NCBI GenBank assembly: GCA_018813765.1
Contig: JAHJBC010000006.1
Location: forward strand, 124,001 to 188,000
Length of the DNA: 64,000 nt
Reading direction: 5' to 3'
Source: Gammaproteobacteria bacterium
Lineage (GTDB): Bacteria; Pseudomonadota; Gammaproteobacteria; Burkholderiales; Gallionellaceae
Shown here in pieces: positions 19,701 to 28,581 of the stretch. Under the pieces are notes generated by a model. That model saw only the letters and a list, made by a program, of their open reading frames with translations. It searched no databases and was not told the origin of the DNA. Made by a program: the position numbers and the translations under genes. Position 1 is the first letter of the stretch; every line of letters begins with the position of its first letter.

Positions 19701-20315
19701 TTAGTAGTTCAGCTTGCTGCGCTCCACCAGTTTCTTGATCTTCTTCTGACCCACCCAGACCTTGCGGTTGTCTGCCAGGCTGATCAGGGTCAGGTCCACC
19801 TGATAGAAGCGCACCTGGGTAGAGCCGGACGCGTCGATGATGGTGTTGATGGTGCCCTTGAGCATGAAGTCGGCGCCTTTCTCCGCGCCCATCGGCTTGC
19901 GCGTGGCTTCGGTGGCGTTCAAATCCTGGTCCTTGCGCTCGTCGCGGATCTCCTGGCGCTCGGTGGACGACGCGACGAATTGCACGCGGTTGGAATTGAT
20001 CATCTCGCGCTCAAGATCGCTGACGAAGGTGTTGACGTTGATATGCTCGTGGCTCAGGTTGCGCACCTCGCCCACGATCACTGCCGGTTGGCGTTTCTGG
20101 GTGCGGGTGAAATCTTCCAGCCAGGTACGGGCCAGCACATCCCGGATCATCTCGGCCGATACCAGTTGCGAATCCGTGTCGTTCCACGCGCCGCTCAGGT
20201 CAATCGTCTTGTCCACATCCACGCGTTCCACCGACGTGGCGCAGCCGCCCATCAGCAATGCCAGGGCCAGCAGCGCGGCGGACGTACTTGTTGAAAATAG
20301 CGAACGGCTCATCAT
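19701..20315 (-). CDS. LpoB-like lipoprotein (penicillin-binding protein activator family)
   Basis: LpoB in enterobacteria is an outer-membrane lipoprotein that reaches through peptidoglycan to activate PBP1b. This 204-aa protein has lipobox MGGC, then the LpoB fold motifs VDLSGAWNDTDSQLVSAEM-like (here IDLSGAWNDTDSQ) and a C-terminal stretch LTLISLADNRKVWVGQKKIKK. It overlaps the upstream LPP20-like gene by 4 bases (ATGA); a second ATG directly follows the first. Whether it activates a PBP here is inference; the enterobacterial linker and partner domain differ. Confidence 0.82.
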   Translation of the reverse strand: MMSRSLFSTSTSAALLALALLMGGCATSVERVDVDKTIDLSGAWNDTDSQLVSAEMIRDVLARTWLEDFTRTQKRQPAVIVGEVRNLSHEHINVNTFVSDLEREMINSNRVQFVASSTERQEIRDERKDQDLNATEATRKPMGAEKGADFMLKGTINTIIDASGSTQVRFYQVDLTLISLADNRKVWVGQKKIKKLVERSKLNY

Positions 20316-20884
20316 TTGTTCTCCTTGGCAACGCGGTCAAAAACATTGTCCGCCTGGGTTTCGATATAAAGTTTCAGATCGGCATTCATGTCCTGCACGC
20401 CGCTCAGTGTTTGCTTGACGTGCTTCATGTCCAACTCGGCGATGGAATAGATGGTATTGGTTTTTGGGTCGCGCCAGGAGCCGATGATCATGGCGCCGGT
20501 CAGGTTGACCTTGCTCAGGCTCTTGATCTGGCGCGATACCGATTCTTCGGAAACGCCGCTTCCGCCGGATTTGGCCGCAGCCACGTAATCGTTGGTCACC
20601 ACATCCATGTAGGACGACAGCACGCGCGCCACTTCGGCCCGCGCCCGGTCATCGGCCATGGATTTCTGCAGCGACATATCGCCGACCGGCGGGGCGATGC
20701 CCACGCCATGGAACAGCCGGCCATCCTTGTTGTTCAGGATGTTGGTGCCTTCGTTGACCCAGTCCGGCGCGCCTTTGATTCCCAGGTCGCTCTCGACTTT
20801 CGTGGGGCCGCTGGAACAAGCGGTAATGAGCGCAGCCAGCAGTGCAAGGGCAAACAGCTTTGCAACAGCAAGTGATATTTTCAT
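20312..20884 (-). CDS. LPP20-family lipoprotein, short form
   Basis: The 190-aa first gene of the operon has a lipoprotein signal with lipobox ITAC, followed by GAPDWVNEGTNILNNKDGR and the LPP20 core with MADDRARAEVARVLSSYM. AGGAG-like bases precede the ATG on the minus strand. The 256-base gap to rhlE (20885-21140) must hold the promoters of both divergent units; I see no other feature in it. Confidence 0.82.
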   Translation of the reverse strand: MKISLAVAKLFALALLAALITACSSGPTKVESDLGIKGAPDWVNEGTNILNNKDGRLFHGVGIAPPVGDMSLQKSMADDRARAEVARVLSSYMDVVTNDYVAAAKSGGSGVSEESVSRQIKSLSKVNLTGAMIIGSWRDPKTNTIYSIAELDMKHVKQTLSGVQDMNADLKLYIETQADNVFDRVAKENK

Positions 20885-21140
20885 GACGTTCTCCTGGAAT
20901 GGAAAAACCGGTTTGAGGTTGTCGCAGTGAAATCGTGCGAGGTCGGCACGGCACCATCATAATGCGGGCGGTGCACTGCCGCAATTATTCCCGGCCATAT
21001 GGTGTTACACTGCGCGCCGCAATATCGTTTCAGTCTAGTTATTGCCGCCGCTTCCGGTACGTAACACCCACCTCATTCAGCCTCAGACTGGCGTTCTTGT
21101 TGAACGACAGGCCGTTTGTATTTAGAAAGAAATTGAATAT

Positions 21141-22478
21141 ATGTCATTTGCATCCCTCGGTCTGTCCGAAGAGCTCGTTCGCGCCGTCACCGAGCGCGGT
21201 TATACCGAACCCACCCCCATCCAGGCGCAGGCCATCCCCGTGATCCTCAAGGGCGGCGATCTCATGGGCGGCGCGCAGACCGGCACCGGCAAGACTGCCG
21301 GCTTCACCCTGCCGCTGTTGCAGCGCCTGATGGCCAAACCCGTCACCGGCAAAGCGCCTATCCGTGCTTTGGTGCTCACCCCCACCCGCGAACTCGCCGC
21401 CCAAGTGGAAGAAAGCGTGCGCATCTACGGCAAACACCTGCCGCTCAAATCCATGATGATGTTCGGCGGCGTCAACATCAATCCGCAGATCAAGCAACTG
21501 CATGGCCGTGTGGATATTCTGGTGGCGACACCGGGTCGTCTGCTCGACCACCTGCAGCAGAAAACCGTCGACCTGTCGCATGTCGAGATCCTGGTGCTGG
21601 ACGAAGCCGACCGCATGCTGGACATGGGTTTCATCCGCGACATCAAGCGCGTGCTCGCCGTGCTGCCCAAGCAACGCCAGAACCTGCTGTTCTCCGCCAC
21701 CTTCTCTGACGAGATCAAGCTGCTGGCCGACGGCCTGCTCAACAATCCGGCGCTGATCGAAGTGGCGCGCCGCAACCAGACCGCCGAGCTGATCGAACAG
21801 CGCGTGTATCCGGTGGACCGCGAGCGCAAGCGCGCACTGCTCACCCAACTCATCAAGGACAACAACTGGTTCCAGGTGCTGGTGTTCACGCGCACCAAAC
21901 ACGGCGCGAATAATCTGGCCGACCATCTGAACAAGGAAGGCATCCCCGCGATGGCCATCCACGGCAACAAGAGCCAGGCTGCACGCACACGCGCGCTGGC
22001 CGAGTTCAAGACCGCCAAACTGCAAGTGCTGGTCGCCACCGACATCGCCGCACGCGGCATCGACATCGTCGAGCTGCCGCACGTGGTGAACTACGAGTTG
22101 CCCAACGTGCCGGAAGACTACGTGCACCGCATCGGTCGTACCGGACGCGCAGGCTCTGAGGGCGAAGCCAGCTCGCTGGTGTGCATCGACGAAAAGAAAC
22201 TGCTGCATGATATCGAGCGTCTCATCAAGCGCGAGATCGCCGTGGTGCAGATCCCCGGCTTCGAGCCCGATCCGCGCATCAAGGCTGAGCCGATCCTGAA
22301 CGGCCAGAATCGCGGTCAAGGCGGACGCGGGCAGGGACGCGGACAACCCCGCAGTGGCGGCGGACAAGCACGTACTGGCGGCGGACCTCGCACCGGTGGC
22401 GGCAAACCGGCAGGCGGAGCGAATCGCGGCGGCGTGCCCGCTTCGGCACAACACCGCTCCGGCGGTCGCGGTCGGTAA
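21141..22478 (+). CDS. rhlE: DEAD-box ATP-dependent RNA helicase RhlE
   Basis: This helicase unwinds structured RNA in ribosome assembly and mRNA decay. The 445-aa protein has all family motifs: Q-motif [13 protein letters not shown], motif I AQTGTGKT, Ia [41 protein letters not shown] and [12 protein letters not shown]. The C-terminal tail from about residue 385 is a basic Gly/Arg/Gln-rich RGG-like tract, expected to bind RNA. An inverted repeat starts 6 bases after the stop and may act in 3'-end formation. Confidence 0.93.
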   Translation: MSFASLGLSEELVRAVTERGYTEPTPIQAQAIPVILKGGDLMGGAQTGTGKTAGFTLPLLQRLMAKPVTGKAPIRALVLTPTRELAAQVEESVRIYGKHLPLKSMMMFGGVNINPQIKQLHGRVDILVATPGRLLDHLQQKTVDLSHVEILVLDEADRMLDMGFIRDIKRVLAVLPKQRQNLLFSATFSDEIKLLADGLLNNPALIEVARRNQTAELIEQRVYPVDRERKRALLTQLIKDNNWFQVLVFTRTKHGANNLADHLNKEGIPAMAIHGNKSQAARTRALAEFKTAKLQVLVATDIAARGIDIVELPHVVNYELPNVPEDYVHRIGRTGRAGSEGEASSLVCIDEKKLLHDIERLIKREIAVVQIPGFEPDPRIKAEPILNGQNRGQGGRGQGRGQPRSGGGQARTGGGPRTGGGKPAGGANRGGVPASAQHRSGGRGR

Positions 22479-22484
22479 AGGGGC

Positions 22485-22594
22485 CGTCATTCCGGCGTAG
22501 GCCGGAATCCAGTGCTTCTATTGAAAATACAGTTTGTTATGCCTGCTGCGCAGGTGTATCAAATAGCTGGATTCCGGCCTTCGCCGGAATGACG
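22485..22594. repeat. Intergenic inverted repeat, ATTCCGGCGAAGGCCGGAAT type (copy 1)
   Basis: Arms at 22485-22512 and 22567-22594 are inverted with 27 of 28 bases matching, and each arm is itself a small palindrome. It lies between rhlE and the DUF1415 gene. A diverged copy (23211-23321) lies on the other side of that gene. It resembles REP/BIME-like intergenic elements. Confidence 0.9.
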
Positions 22595-22617
22595 TGGTTT
22601 TTTAAAGGATCGTGAAA

Positions 22618-23208
22618 ATGAACACAAGCGTAACCAACGAAGACGCCATCGCCGCCACCAAACTCTGGCTGGAGAAGGCGGTGATCGGCCTCAATTTGTG
22701 CCCTTTCGCCAAGGGCGTGCACGTCAAAGGCCAGATACGCTACTTCGTCAGCGCGGCGCAGACGCCGGAGGAATTGCTGGTCGATGTGCAGCGCGAACTG
22801 GAAGTGCTGGCGGAAGCCAGCCGCGAAAAGATCGACACCATCCTGCTGATCCACCCGCACGTACTCACCGACTTCCTCGACTACAACGATTTTCTGGAAG
22901 TGGTGGACGCGCTACTGGAGGAGATCGATCTGGCGGGCGAGTTGCAAGTCGCCAGCATGCATCCGCAATACCAGTTCGCCGACACCGAACTGGACGACAT
23001 CACCAACTTCACCAACCGTTCTCCATATCCGACACTGCACCTGATTCGCGAAGACAGCATCGACGAGGCGGTCGCATCGTTCCCCGAGGCCGAGACCATC
23101 TTCGAGAAGAACATCGAGACCATGCGCAAGCTGGGGCACGAGGGTTGGAATGCGCTGGGGCTGGCGGAAGTGCAGAAACACAATATTGATCCGGCACTCG
23201 ATAAGTAG
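22618..23208 (+). CDS. DUF1415 domain-containing protein
   Basis: The 196-aa cytoplasmic protein matches the uncharacterised DUF1415 family: WLEKAVIGLNLCPFAKGV at about residues 15-32, IHPHVLTDFLDYNDFL near 79-94 and NRSPYPTLHLIRE near 123-135. Start ATG 22618 follows AAGGAT; a GTG two codons earlier is less likely. The gene stands alone, bracketed by two copies of the same inverted repeat family. Function unknown. Confidence 0.88.
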   Translation: MNTSVTNEDAIAATKLWLEKAVIGLNLCPFAKGVHVKGQIRYFVSAAQTPEELLVDVQRELEVLAEASREKIDTILLIHPHVLTDFLDYNDFLEVVDALLEEIDLAGELQVASMHPQYQFADTELDDITNFTNRSPYPTLHLIREDSIDEAVASFPEAETIFEKNIETMRKLGHEGWNALGLAEVQKHNIDPALDK

Positions 23209-23210
23209 CT

Positions 23211-23321
23211 CGTCATACCGGCGAAGGCCGGTATCCAGCGCGTTGATTCAAAATGCAGTTGGTTCTGTCCTGCTCCGAAGGCCTTGTTGATAACTGGATT
23301 CCCGCCTGCGCGGGAATGACG
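23211..23321. repeat. Intergenic inverted repeat, ATTCCGGC type (copy 2, with compensatory arm changes)
   Basis: The left arm (23211-23238) holds the palindrome ATACCGGCGAAGGCCGGTAT and the right arm (23294-23321) holds ATTCCCGCCTGCGCGGGAAT. The arms differ from each other, but each keeps its own perfect stem. Outer bases CGTCAT and ATGACG still pair. The nitroreductase gene begins 40 bases later. Confidence 0.88.
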
Positions 23322-23361
23322 GTATCCTTAAGCCATGATCACCCCGACCCCGGAGCCACCC

Positions 23362-24018
23362 ATGGACATCGCCCGCATCGCACTGAGCCGCCACACCTGC
23401 AAAGCCTACGATCCCACCCGCAAGATCCCGGCGGAGCAGGTCGAACAACTCAAGACCCTGCTCAGGTTCTCGCCCTCGTCGATCAACTCGCAGCCCTGGC
23501 ACTTCATCATCGCCTCAAGCGAGGCAGGCAAGGCGCGCGTCGCCCGCGCCGCGCAGCACGGCGTCTATGCAAACAACGGCCCCAAGATACTCAACGCCTC
23601 CCACGTCGTCGTGTTTTGCGCCCGCACCACCATGGACGACGCCCACCTCGCCAACCTGCTCGCGCAGGAAGATGCCGACGGACGCTACCCCACGCCGGAG
23701 AGCAAGGCCGCGCAAAGCAAGGGCCGCAGTTTCTACACCGGCCTGCACCGCTACGATCTCAAAGACACGCAGCACTGGATGGAAAAACAGTGTTACCTCG
23801 CCCTCGGCACCCTGCTGCTGGGCGCTGCCACGCTGGAGATCGATGCCACCCCCATCGAAGGATTTGATATGCGCATCCTTAACGAGGAACTCGGACTGCG
23901 CGAACAAGGCCTGACCAGCGTGGTGATCGCAGCGCTGGGTTATCGCGGTGCGGATGATTTCAATGCGAAGTTGCCGAAGTCGCGGTTTCCGATGGAGAGG
24001 GTGATTGAGGAGATTTGA
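23362..24018 (+). CDS. NfsB-like NAD(P)H nitroreductase / dihydropteridine reductase
   Basis: This flavin-dependent oxidoreductase is predicted to reduce nitro compounds or pteridines with two electrons. The 218-aa protein begins MDIARIALSRHTCKAYDP, has the FMN-contact segment SPSSINSQPWHFI near residues 37-49, YLALGTLLLGAATLEIDATPIEGFD near 142-165 and a C-terminal ALGYRGADDFNAKLPKSRF. Length and motifs match NfsB. Start ATG 23362 follows GGAG; an in-frame ATG at 23335 overlaps repeat sequence. Confidence 0.9.
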   Translation: MDIARIALSRHTCKAYDPTRKIPAEQVEQLKTLLRFSPSSINSQPWHFIIASSEAGKARVARAAQHGVYANNGPKILNASHVVVFCARTTMDDAHLANLLAQEDADGRYPTPESKAAQSKGRSFYTGLHRYDLKDTQHWMEKQCYLALGTLLLGAATLEIDATPIEGFDMRILNEELGLREQGLTSVVIAALGYRGADDFNAKLPKSRFPMERVIEEI

Positions 24019-24102
24019 GAGGGGCTGAAAATCTGGTGAGTGACACTATAAGCATCATTAAAGTAAGATTCCCCTCTGAGTAGATAAAGTATCGCAACGA
24101 CA

Positions 24103-25299
24103 ATGCCAGCCATAAATCCTGAAATTCTAATTTGGGCAAGAGAGACAGCAGGATATCAACTATCCGAGGCTGCCCGTAGGCTCGGTTTGGCTGACGGGAA
24201 GACTGCAAGTGGAGAGGAAAAACTTGCGGAGTATGAGCGAGGATCGAAGGAGCTTTCTCGGTCGTTGATTTTAAAAATGTCTAAGCAGTATCGGCGCCCA
24301 CTACTGACCTTCTACTTGGATGCCCCGCCTGCACGAGCGGATCGAGGTGAGGATTTTCGAACGCTACACCGTGCGGTTGATCCTACCGAGAATGGGGTGG
24401 TAGATGCTCTGGTTAGGAGAATTAGGGCTAGGCAGGGAGTGCTCAAGGAGGCTTTGTCCTCTGAACAGGATCAAGAGCCTTTGGCGTTTATTGGCTCCTA
24501 TTCTTTGGCGCAAGGTCTGCATGGCCTAGTCAATCAAATCAGAACTACATCTGGTTTTGATTTGGCTGTGTATCGATCCAAGCATAGCCAAGAAGAAGCT
24601 TTCCAATATCTCAGAGAGCGCATAGAGGATATTGGAATATTCACTGTTCTGGTTGGGAATCTCGGCAGCCACCACACGAACATAAGTGCTGAGATTTTTC
24701 GGGGATTTGCTATAGCAGACCCTATAGCGCCATTTGTAGTCATTAATAATCAGGATGCAAAGTCGGCATGGCCTGTTACGTTACTACACGAAGTCGCGCA
24801 CCTATGGCTTGGGCAGACCGGCATAAGTGGAGCCGCTACCGAGTTAGAGATAGAAAGATTTTGTGATGGTGTTGCATCTGAGCTGTTGGTGCCTGAAGCA
24901 GAAATCGCAGCTGCGTTTTCCGCAGCATCTCTCGGCTCGTTCGAATCTGCTGCTGGAATCATTGAGCGTTTTGCCAGTGAAAAAAAGGTTAGTTCTACCC
25001 TAGTGGCTTTTCGCCTGCTGAGTAGAGGGGCTGTGAGCAAGGAATTATTTAGACAACTAAGCACATACTTCTACGAAAAGTGGAAATCTTATAGGGAAAG
25101 ACAAAAGCAAAAAGCAAAAGAGAGTGATAGCGGCCCTTCCTATTTTGTAGTTAAGCGCATGCAAAATGGAAAAGCATTAATGAGGGCATCTGAAAGGCTA
25201 ATGCGCTCGGGCGAGCTATCTACTACGCAAGCTGCTATTGTTCTAGGAGTTAGGGCGCTCAAAGTGGGAAGTTTGCTGTCGCATTCTGGGGCTACTTAA
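24103..25299 (+). CDS. XRE/ImmA-IrrE family protein: HTH plus zinc metallopeptidase
   Basis: The 398-aa protein starts with a helix-turn-helix-like region (about 7-60: LSEAARRLGLADGK, EKLAEYERGSKELSR). It then carries an ImmA/IrrE zinc-peptidase domain with TLLHEVAHLWLG (HExxH) near residues 226-237 and IERFCDGVASELLVP supplying a downstream acidic ligand. Such proteins cleave repressors or act as antitoxins. The PIN-like gene begins 1 base after its stop, so the two form one unit, probably a toxin-antitoxin pair. GC is well below that of its neighbours, indicating acquisition between nfsB and srkA. Confidence 0.88.
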   Translation: MPAINPEILIWARETAGYQLSEAARRLGLADGKTASGEEKLAEYERGSKELSRSLILKMSKQYRRPLLTFYLDAPPARADRGEDFRTLHRAVDPTENGVVDALVRRIRARQGVLKEALSSEQDQEPLAFIGSYSLAQGLHGLVNQIRTTSGFDLAVYRSKHSQEEAFQYLRERIEDIGIFTVLVGNLGSHHTNISAEIFRGFAIADPIAPFVVINNQDAKSAWPVTLLHEVAHLWLGQTGISGAATELEIERFCDGVASELLVPEAEIAAAFSAASLGSFESAAGIIERFASEKKVSSTLVAFRLLSRGAVSKELFRQLSTYFYEKWKSYRERQKQKAKESDSGPSYFVVKRMQNGKALMRASERLMRSGELSTTQAAIVLGVRALKVGSLLSHSGAT

Positions 25300-25300
25300 G

Positions 25301-25828
25301 ATGGCTCCGGAAGTAATCTATCTTTTGGATGCAAATACGCTCATTGATGCCAAGAGAGATTATTTTGAGTTTGAGCGCGTGCCTGAGTACTGGGAGTGGC
25401 TTCAGCACCAGGGAGATAACGGGTGCGTTAAAATTCCGATTGAGATTTACGAAGAGTTTGAAGAAGCCAGGAACGCTGATGGCGACCGGGATTCGCTGGC
25501 TGAATGGGCTGCGGATGAAAATGTAAAGAATGCACTGCTTTTTGGCGAAGAAGTTGATCGCAAAATTGTATCGCGGGTTCTTTCGAATGGTTATGGTCAA
25601 AATCTTACAGATCAAGAAATTGAAAATATCGGCAACGATCCATTTCTTATCGCACATGCACTTCGAGCCCCCGGAAAGCGAGTGGTGGTAACAACGGAGG
25701 TTTCCAAACCAGCCAAGCAGAGAGCGAATCGTAGAGTGCCTGATGTCTGTCGTGATTTGGGCATTAGATGCATAAACAACTTCCAGCTTTTACGTGAACT
25801 GGATTTTAAAACTGGCTGGAAGAAATAA
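25301..25828 (+). CDS. DUF4411 / PIN-like ribonuclease, probable toxin
   Basis: The 175-aa protein begins VIYLLDANTLIDAKRDYF with the first PIN-domain Asp, has EIYEEFEEA with the conserved acidic residues, and GNDPFLIAHAL with a further Asp. VVTTEVSKP and VPDVCRDLGIRCI match the DUF4411 C-terminal signature. PIN domains cleave RNA, so this is the likely toxin of the pair with the XRE/ImmA gene directly upstream. Low GC continues through this gene. Confidence 0.87.
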   Translation: MAPEVIYLLDANTLIDAKRDYFEFERVPEYWEWLQHQGDNGCVKIPIEIYEEFEEARNADGDRDSLAEWAADENVKNALLFGEEVDRKIVSRVLSNGYGQNLTDQEIENIGNDPFLIAHALRAPGKRVVVTTEVSKPAKQRANRRVPDVCRDLGIRCINNFQLLRELDFKTGWKK

Positions 25829-25951
25829 GACGAACCTAGTGTTGCCGCTGACGGATCGGGAGTTTATTGTTGAACGGCTACATTTGAATGCAGAGGTCTT
25901 GCCGCGCCTCTTTGGCTCCAGTCCATGCTGAATGACTGGTATCCTTGCGGC

Positions 25952-26941
25952 ATGGCGCACACCCCCGACCTTTCCTTTTCCTCCCTCACCCCCGACGCCA
26001 TGCTCAACGCGCTGGAGAGCGTCGGCTTGCACTGCGATGGTCGCTTGCTGGCGCTGAACAGTTACGAGAACCGCGTGTATCAGGTGGGCATCGAGGAGGG
26101 GGCGCCGCTGGTGGCGAAGTTCTATCGCCCGGCGCGCTGGACGGATGAGGCCATCCTTGAAGAGCATAGCTTTGTGCAAGAACTGGTGGAGCGCGAGATT
26201 CCGGTGGTGCCTGCGTTGAACATCAATGGCAACACCTTGCATCACTTCGAGGGTTTTCGTTTTTCGGTGTTCGAGAAGAAGGGCGGGCGTGCGCCGGAGC
26301 TGGAAGATCGCGACACGCTGGAATGGCTGGGGCGGTTTCTCGGGCGCATCCATGCGGTGGGGGCGACTAAGGATTTTCAGCATCGCCCCGAATTGAACAT
26401 CGCCACCTTCGGCATCGAGCCGCGCGATTATCTTTTAGCCAACGGTTTTATTCCCGCCGATATTGATGCCGCCTACCGTAGTGTGATCGACCAGGCGCTG
26501 GACGGCGTGCGCCATTGTTTCGCGCGCGCGGGCAAGGTGCAGACCTTGCGCCTGCATGGCGATTGTCACGCAGGCAATGTGCTGTGGACGGACGACGGAC
26601 CGCACTTCGTCGACTTCGACGACAGCCGCATGGGACCCGCCGTGCAAGACCTGTGGATGCTGCTCTCCGGCGAACGCGAAGACCGCGTGAAACAGATGGG
26701 CGACGTACTCGCGGGCTACGAGGATTTCTGCGAATTCGACGCGCGCGAGCTGCATCTCATCGAAGGTCTGCGCACCCTGCGTCTCATCCATTACGCTGCC
26801 TGGCTCGCGCGGCGCTGGGACGACGCCGCCTTTAAGCAGGCCTTCCCCTGGTTCAATACGCAGATCTACTGGCAGAACCGTATCCTTGAGCTGCGCGAAC
26901 AGATCGCGCTGATGGATGAGCCGCCGCTGTGGCAGAACTAA
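25952..26941 (+). CDS. srkA: Stress response Ser/Thr kinase SrkA (YihE/RdoA)
   Basis: SrkA is an APH-fold protein kinase that counteracts stress-induced death (MazF-related) in E. coli. The 329-aa protein has LLALNSYENRVYQVG (nucleotide loop), VAKFYRPARW with the ATP-binding Lys, the catalytic motif LRLHGDCHAGNVL near residue 200, and the metal motif FVDFDDSRMGP. I chose the ATG at 25952 (MAHTPDLSF); one at 25925 adds nine residues. The neighbouring toxin-antitoxin pair is probably coincidental. Confidence 0.92.
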   Translation: MAHTPDLSFSSLTPDAMLNALESVGLHCDGRLLALNSYENRVYQVGIEEGAPLVAKFYRPARWTDEAILEEHSFVQELVEREIPVVPALNINGNTLHHFEGFRFSVFEKKGGRAPELEDRDTLEWLGRFLGRIHAVGATKDFQHRPELNIATFGIEPRDYLLANGFIPADIDAAYRSVIDQALDGVRHCFARAGKVQTLRLHGDCHAGNVLWTDDGPHFVDFDDSRMGPAVQDLWMLLSGEREDRVKQMGDVLAGYEDFCEFDARELHLIEGLRTLRLIHYAAWLARRWDDAAFKQAFPWFNTQIYWQNRILELREQIALMDEPPLWQN

Positions 26942-26966
26942 GGGAGAGGTTGATTGGTTGGAAAAG

Positions 26967-27071
26967 CCCTTCTCCCCCTGGGAGAAGGGTTGGGATGAGG
27001 GAAGCCTTTGTGAGCAGCGCGATGTTTGTAAAGCCTTCCCTCACCCCACCCCTCTCCCGGAGGGAGAGGGA
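26967..27071. repeat. Intergenic inverted repeat, CCCTCTCCC...GGGAGAGGG type
   Basis: The left part (about 26967-27002) holds the hairpin CCCTTCTCCC/GGGAGAAGGG followed by TTGGGATGAGGGAAG. The right part (about 27037-27071) is its inverted counterpart with CTTCCCTCACCCC and CCTCTCCCGGAGGGAGAGG. It lies between srkA and the M23 peptidase gene. Short frames across it are not credible genes. Confidence 0.88.
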
Positions 27072-27196
27072 GCTGAACCCAAGCCAAAATCAAAAAATCA
27101 GCACCTCCCCGAGGTAAGGCGCTACGGCCTTCAGGGTTATGGAATGCAGTGCTTTGGGCTAGAATCCGTTGCAGCTACAAGACAACCCGAATCCAC

Positions 27197-28045
27197 ATGA
27201 AGCGCATCCTGTTACACCTCTTTCTGCTGCTCCTCAGCCTTCCGCTGTTTGCCCACGCCGGCCTGCCCAGGTCATCCAGCGTTCCGGGCGGCGTCGCAAT
27301 CATCCCGCTGGGCAAGGCTGTCGCCGATGCCAGGCCGCCGCAGGTCTGGCTGGGCGAGCAGCCTGTGCTCGTGATGGCCGAGCGGGGAAAATGGTATGCG
27401 GTGGTCGGGCTGGCGCTCACCATGAAACCGGGGAAGCACACGCTGCGCGTCATGATCGGCGACCTGGCAAAAACGCGCGACTTCAATATCAGGTCGAAAA
27501 GATATCCCCGCCAGGACATCATGATGAAGGACAAGAGCAAGGTGCAGCTCTCGCCCGAGAATGCGGAACGGGCGGGGCGCGAGATCGCCACCATCCTGAA
27601 ACTGAAGCTCCATTGGCGCGAAACGCAGGACACCGACCCGGCGTTGCTCCTGCCCGCGGAAGGGCAACTGGGCGGCCGCTTCGGCATGCGCCGGTATTTC
27701 AACGGCGAAGCGCGGGCGCCGCATGCCGGCCTCGACGTGGCCGTCCCGGCCGGGACGCCGGTCATGGCCAGTTCGCACGGCCAGGTGCTCGCGGTGGACG
27801 ACTATTTCTTCAACGGCAAGACCGTGTTCATCGACCACGGCAACGGCCTGATCACCATGTACTGCCACCTTGACCGCATCGACGTTCAAACCGGTGATGT
27901 CGTCGGCAAAGGCCAGCCCATCGGGCTTTCCGGCATGACCGGCCGTGCTACGGGCCCGCACTTGCACTGGAGCGTCGTGCTCAACGGCGCGATGGTCGAT
28001 CCCGAATTGTTCATCCCGCCACAACAGGCGCGGGGCGGCAACTGA
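27197..28045 (+). CDS. M23 family (LytM-type) metallopeptidase, exported
   Basis: The protein (282 aa from ATG 27197) has a signal peptide ending near LFAHA. A Gly-rich domain spans about residues 25-140, and the LytM domain follows with GRFGMRRYFNGEARAPHAGLD-type zinc site (His and Asp in PHAGLDVAVPAGT) and GPHLHWSV (HxH) near residue 255. Zinc ligands are complete, so it should cleave peptidoglycan cross-bridges in the periplasm. An upstream in-frame ATG (27149) would spoil the signal peptide. Confidence 0.92.
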   Translation: MKRILLHLFLLLLSLPLFAHAGLPRSSSVPGGVAIIPLGKAVADARPPQVWLGEQPVLVMAERGKWYAVVGLALTMKPGKHTLRVMIGDLAKTRDFNIRSKRYPRQDIMMKDKSKVQLSPENAERAGREIATILKLKLHWRETQDTDPALLLPAEGQLGGRFGMRRYFNGEARAPHAGLDVAVPAGTPVMASSHGQVLAVDDYFFNGKTVFIDHGNGLITMYCHLDRIDVQTGDVVGKGQPIGLSGMTGRATGPHLHWSVVLNGAMVDPELFIPPQQARGGN

Positions 28046-28084
28046 TCGCCCTACATCGGGCGACGACCTGAGCAGAGCATCGCG

Positions 28085-28474
28085 ATGAAGAGCAAAGCCG
28101 ATCTTTGTCCCTGTGGCAGCAACCAGCCTTATCTCGCCTGTTGCGCGCGCTACGTGGAAGGCGGCGATGCCGCTCCCACTGCCGAAGCGCTCATGCGTTC
28201 GCGCTACACCGCCTATACCCTGCTCAGGGAAGACTACCTGCTGGCGACCTGGCATCCCTCCACGCGACCGCCATCTCTGGGGTTTGCGGACGAGCCTCCC
28301 GCCAAATGGCTGGGCCTCGAAGTGAAGCGCCACCAACAACAGGATGCCGACCATGCCAGCGTTGAGTTCGTCGCGCGCTACAAGGTCAACGGCCGCGCAC
28401 ACCGTCTGCACGAGGTCAGCCGTTTCGTGCGCGAGGATGGGCAGTGGTTCTATGTGGATGGCGATCTCGACTGA
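28085..28474 (+). CDS. YchJ-family protein with SEC-C zinc motif (UPF0225)
   Basis: The 129-aa protein begins with the SEC-C type zinc motif LCPCGSNQPYLACCARY, followed by LMRSRYTAYTLLREDYLLATWH and the NTF2-like domain VEFVARYKVNGRAHRLHE. This matches YchJ. The biochemical role is unknown. It follows the M23 gene after 39 bases and could be co-transcribed. Confidence 0.92.
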   Translation: MKSKADLCPCGSNQPYLACCARYVEGGDAAPTAEALMRSRYTAYTLLREDYLLATWHPSTRPPSLGFADEPPAKWLGLEVKRHQQQDADHASVEFVARYKVNGRAHRLHEVSRFVREDGQWFYVDGDLD

Positions 28475-28581
28475 GGCAGTCTCCGAAATATTTCGAATTC
28501 ACCCTTCAGCATTCCGGCCCGGAACCGTTATCATCCGCAACAGAACGGGGATGAGCCCGTCGTCCTGGGAGGGACTCTTTC

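Noticed and set aside
22485-23321. Repeated intergenic palindromes as a CRISPR array
   Set aside because: Only two diverged copies with a gene between them and no regular spacers.
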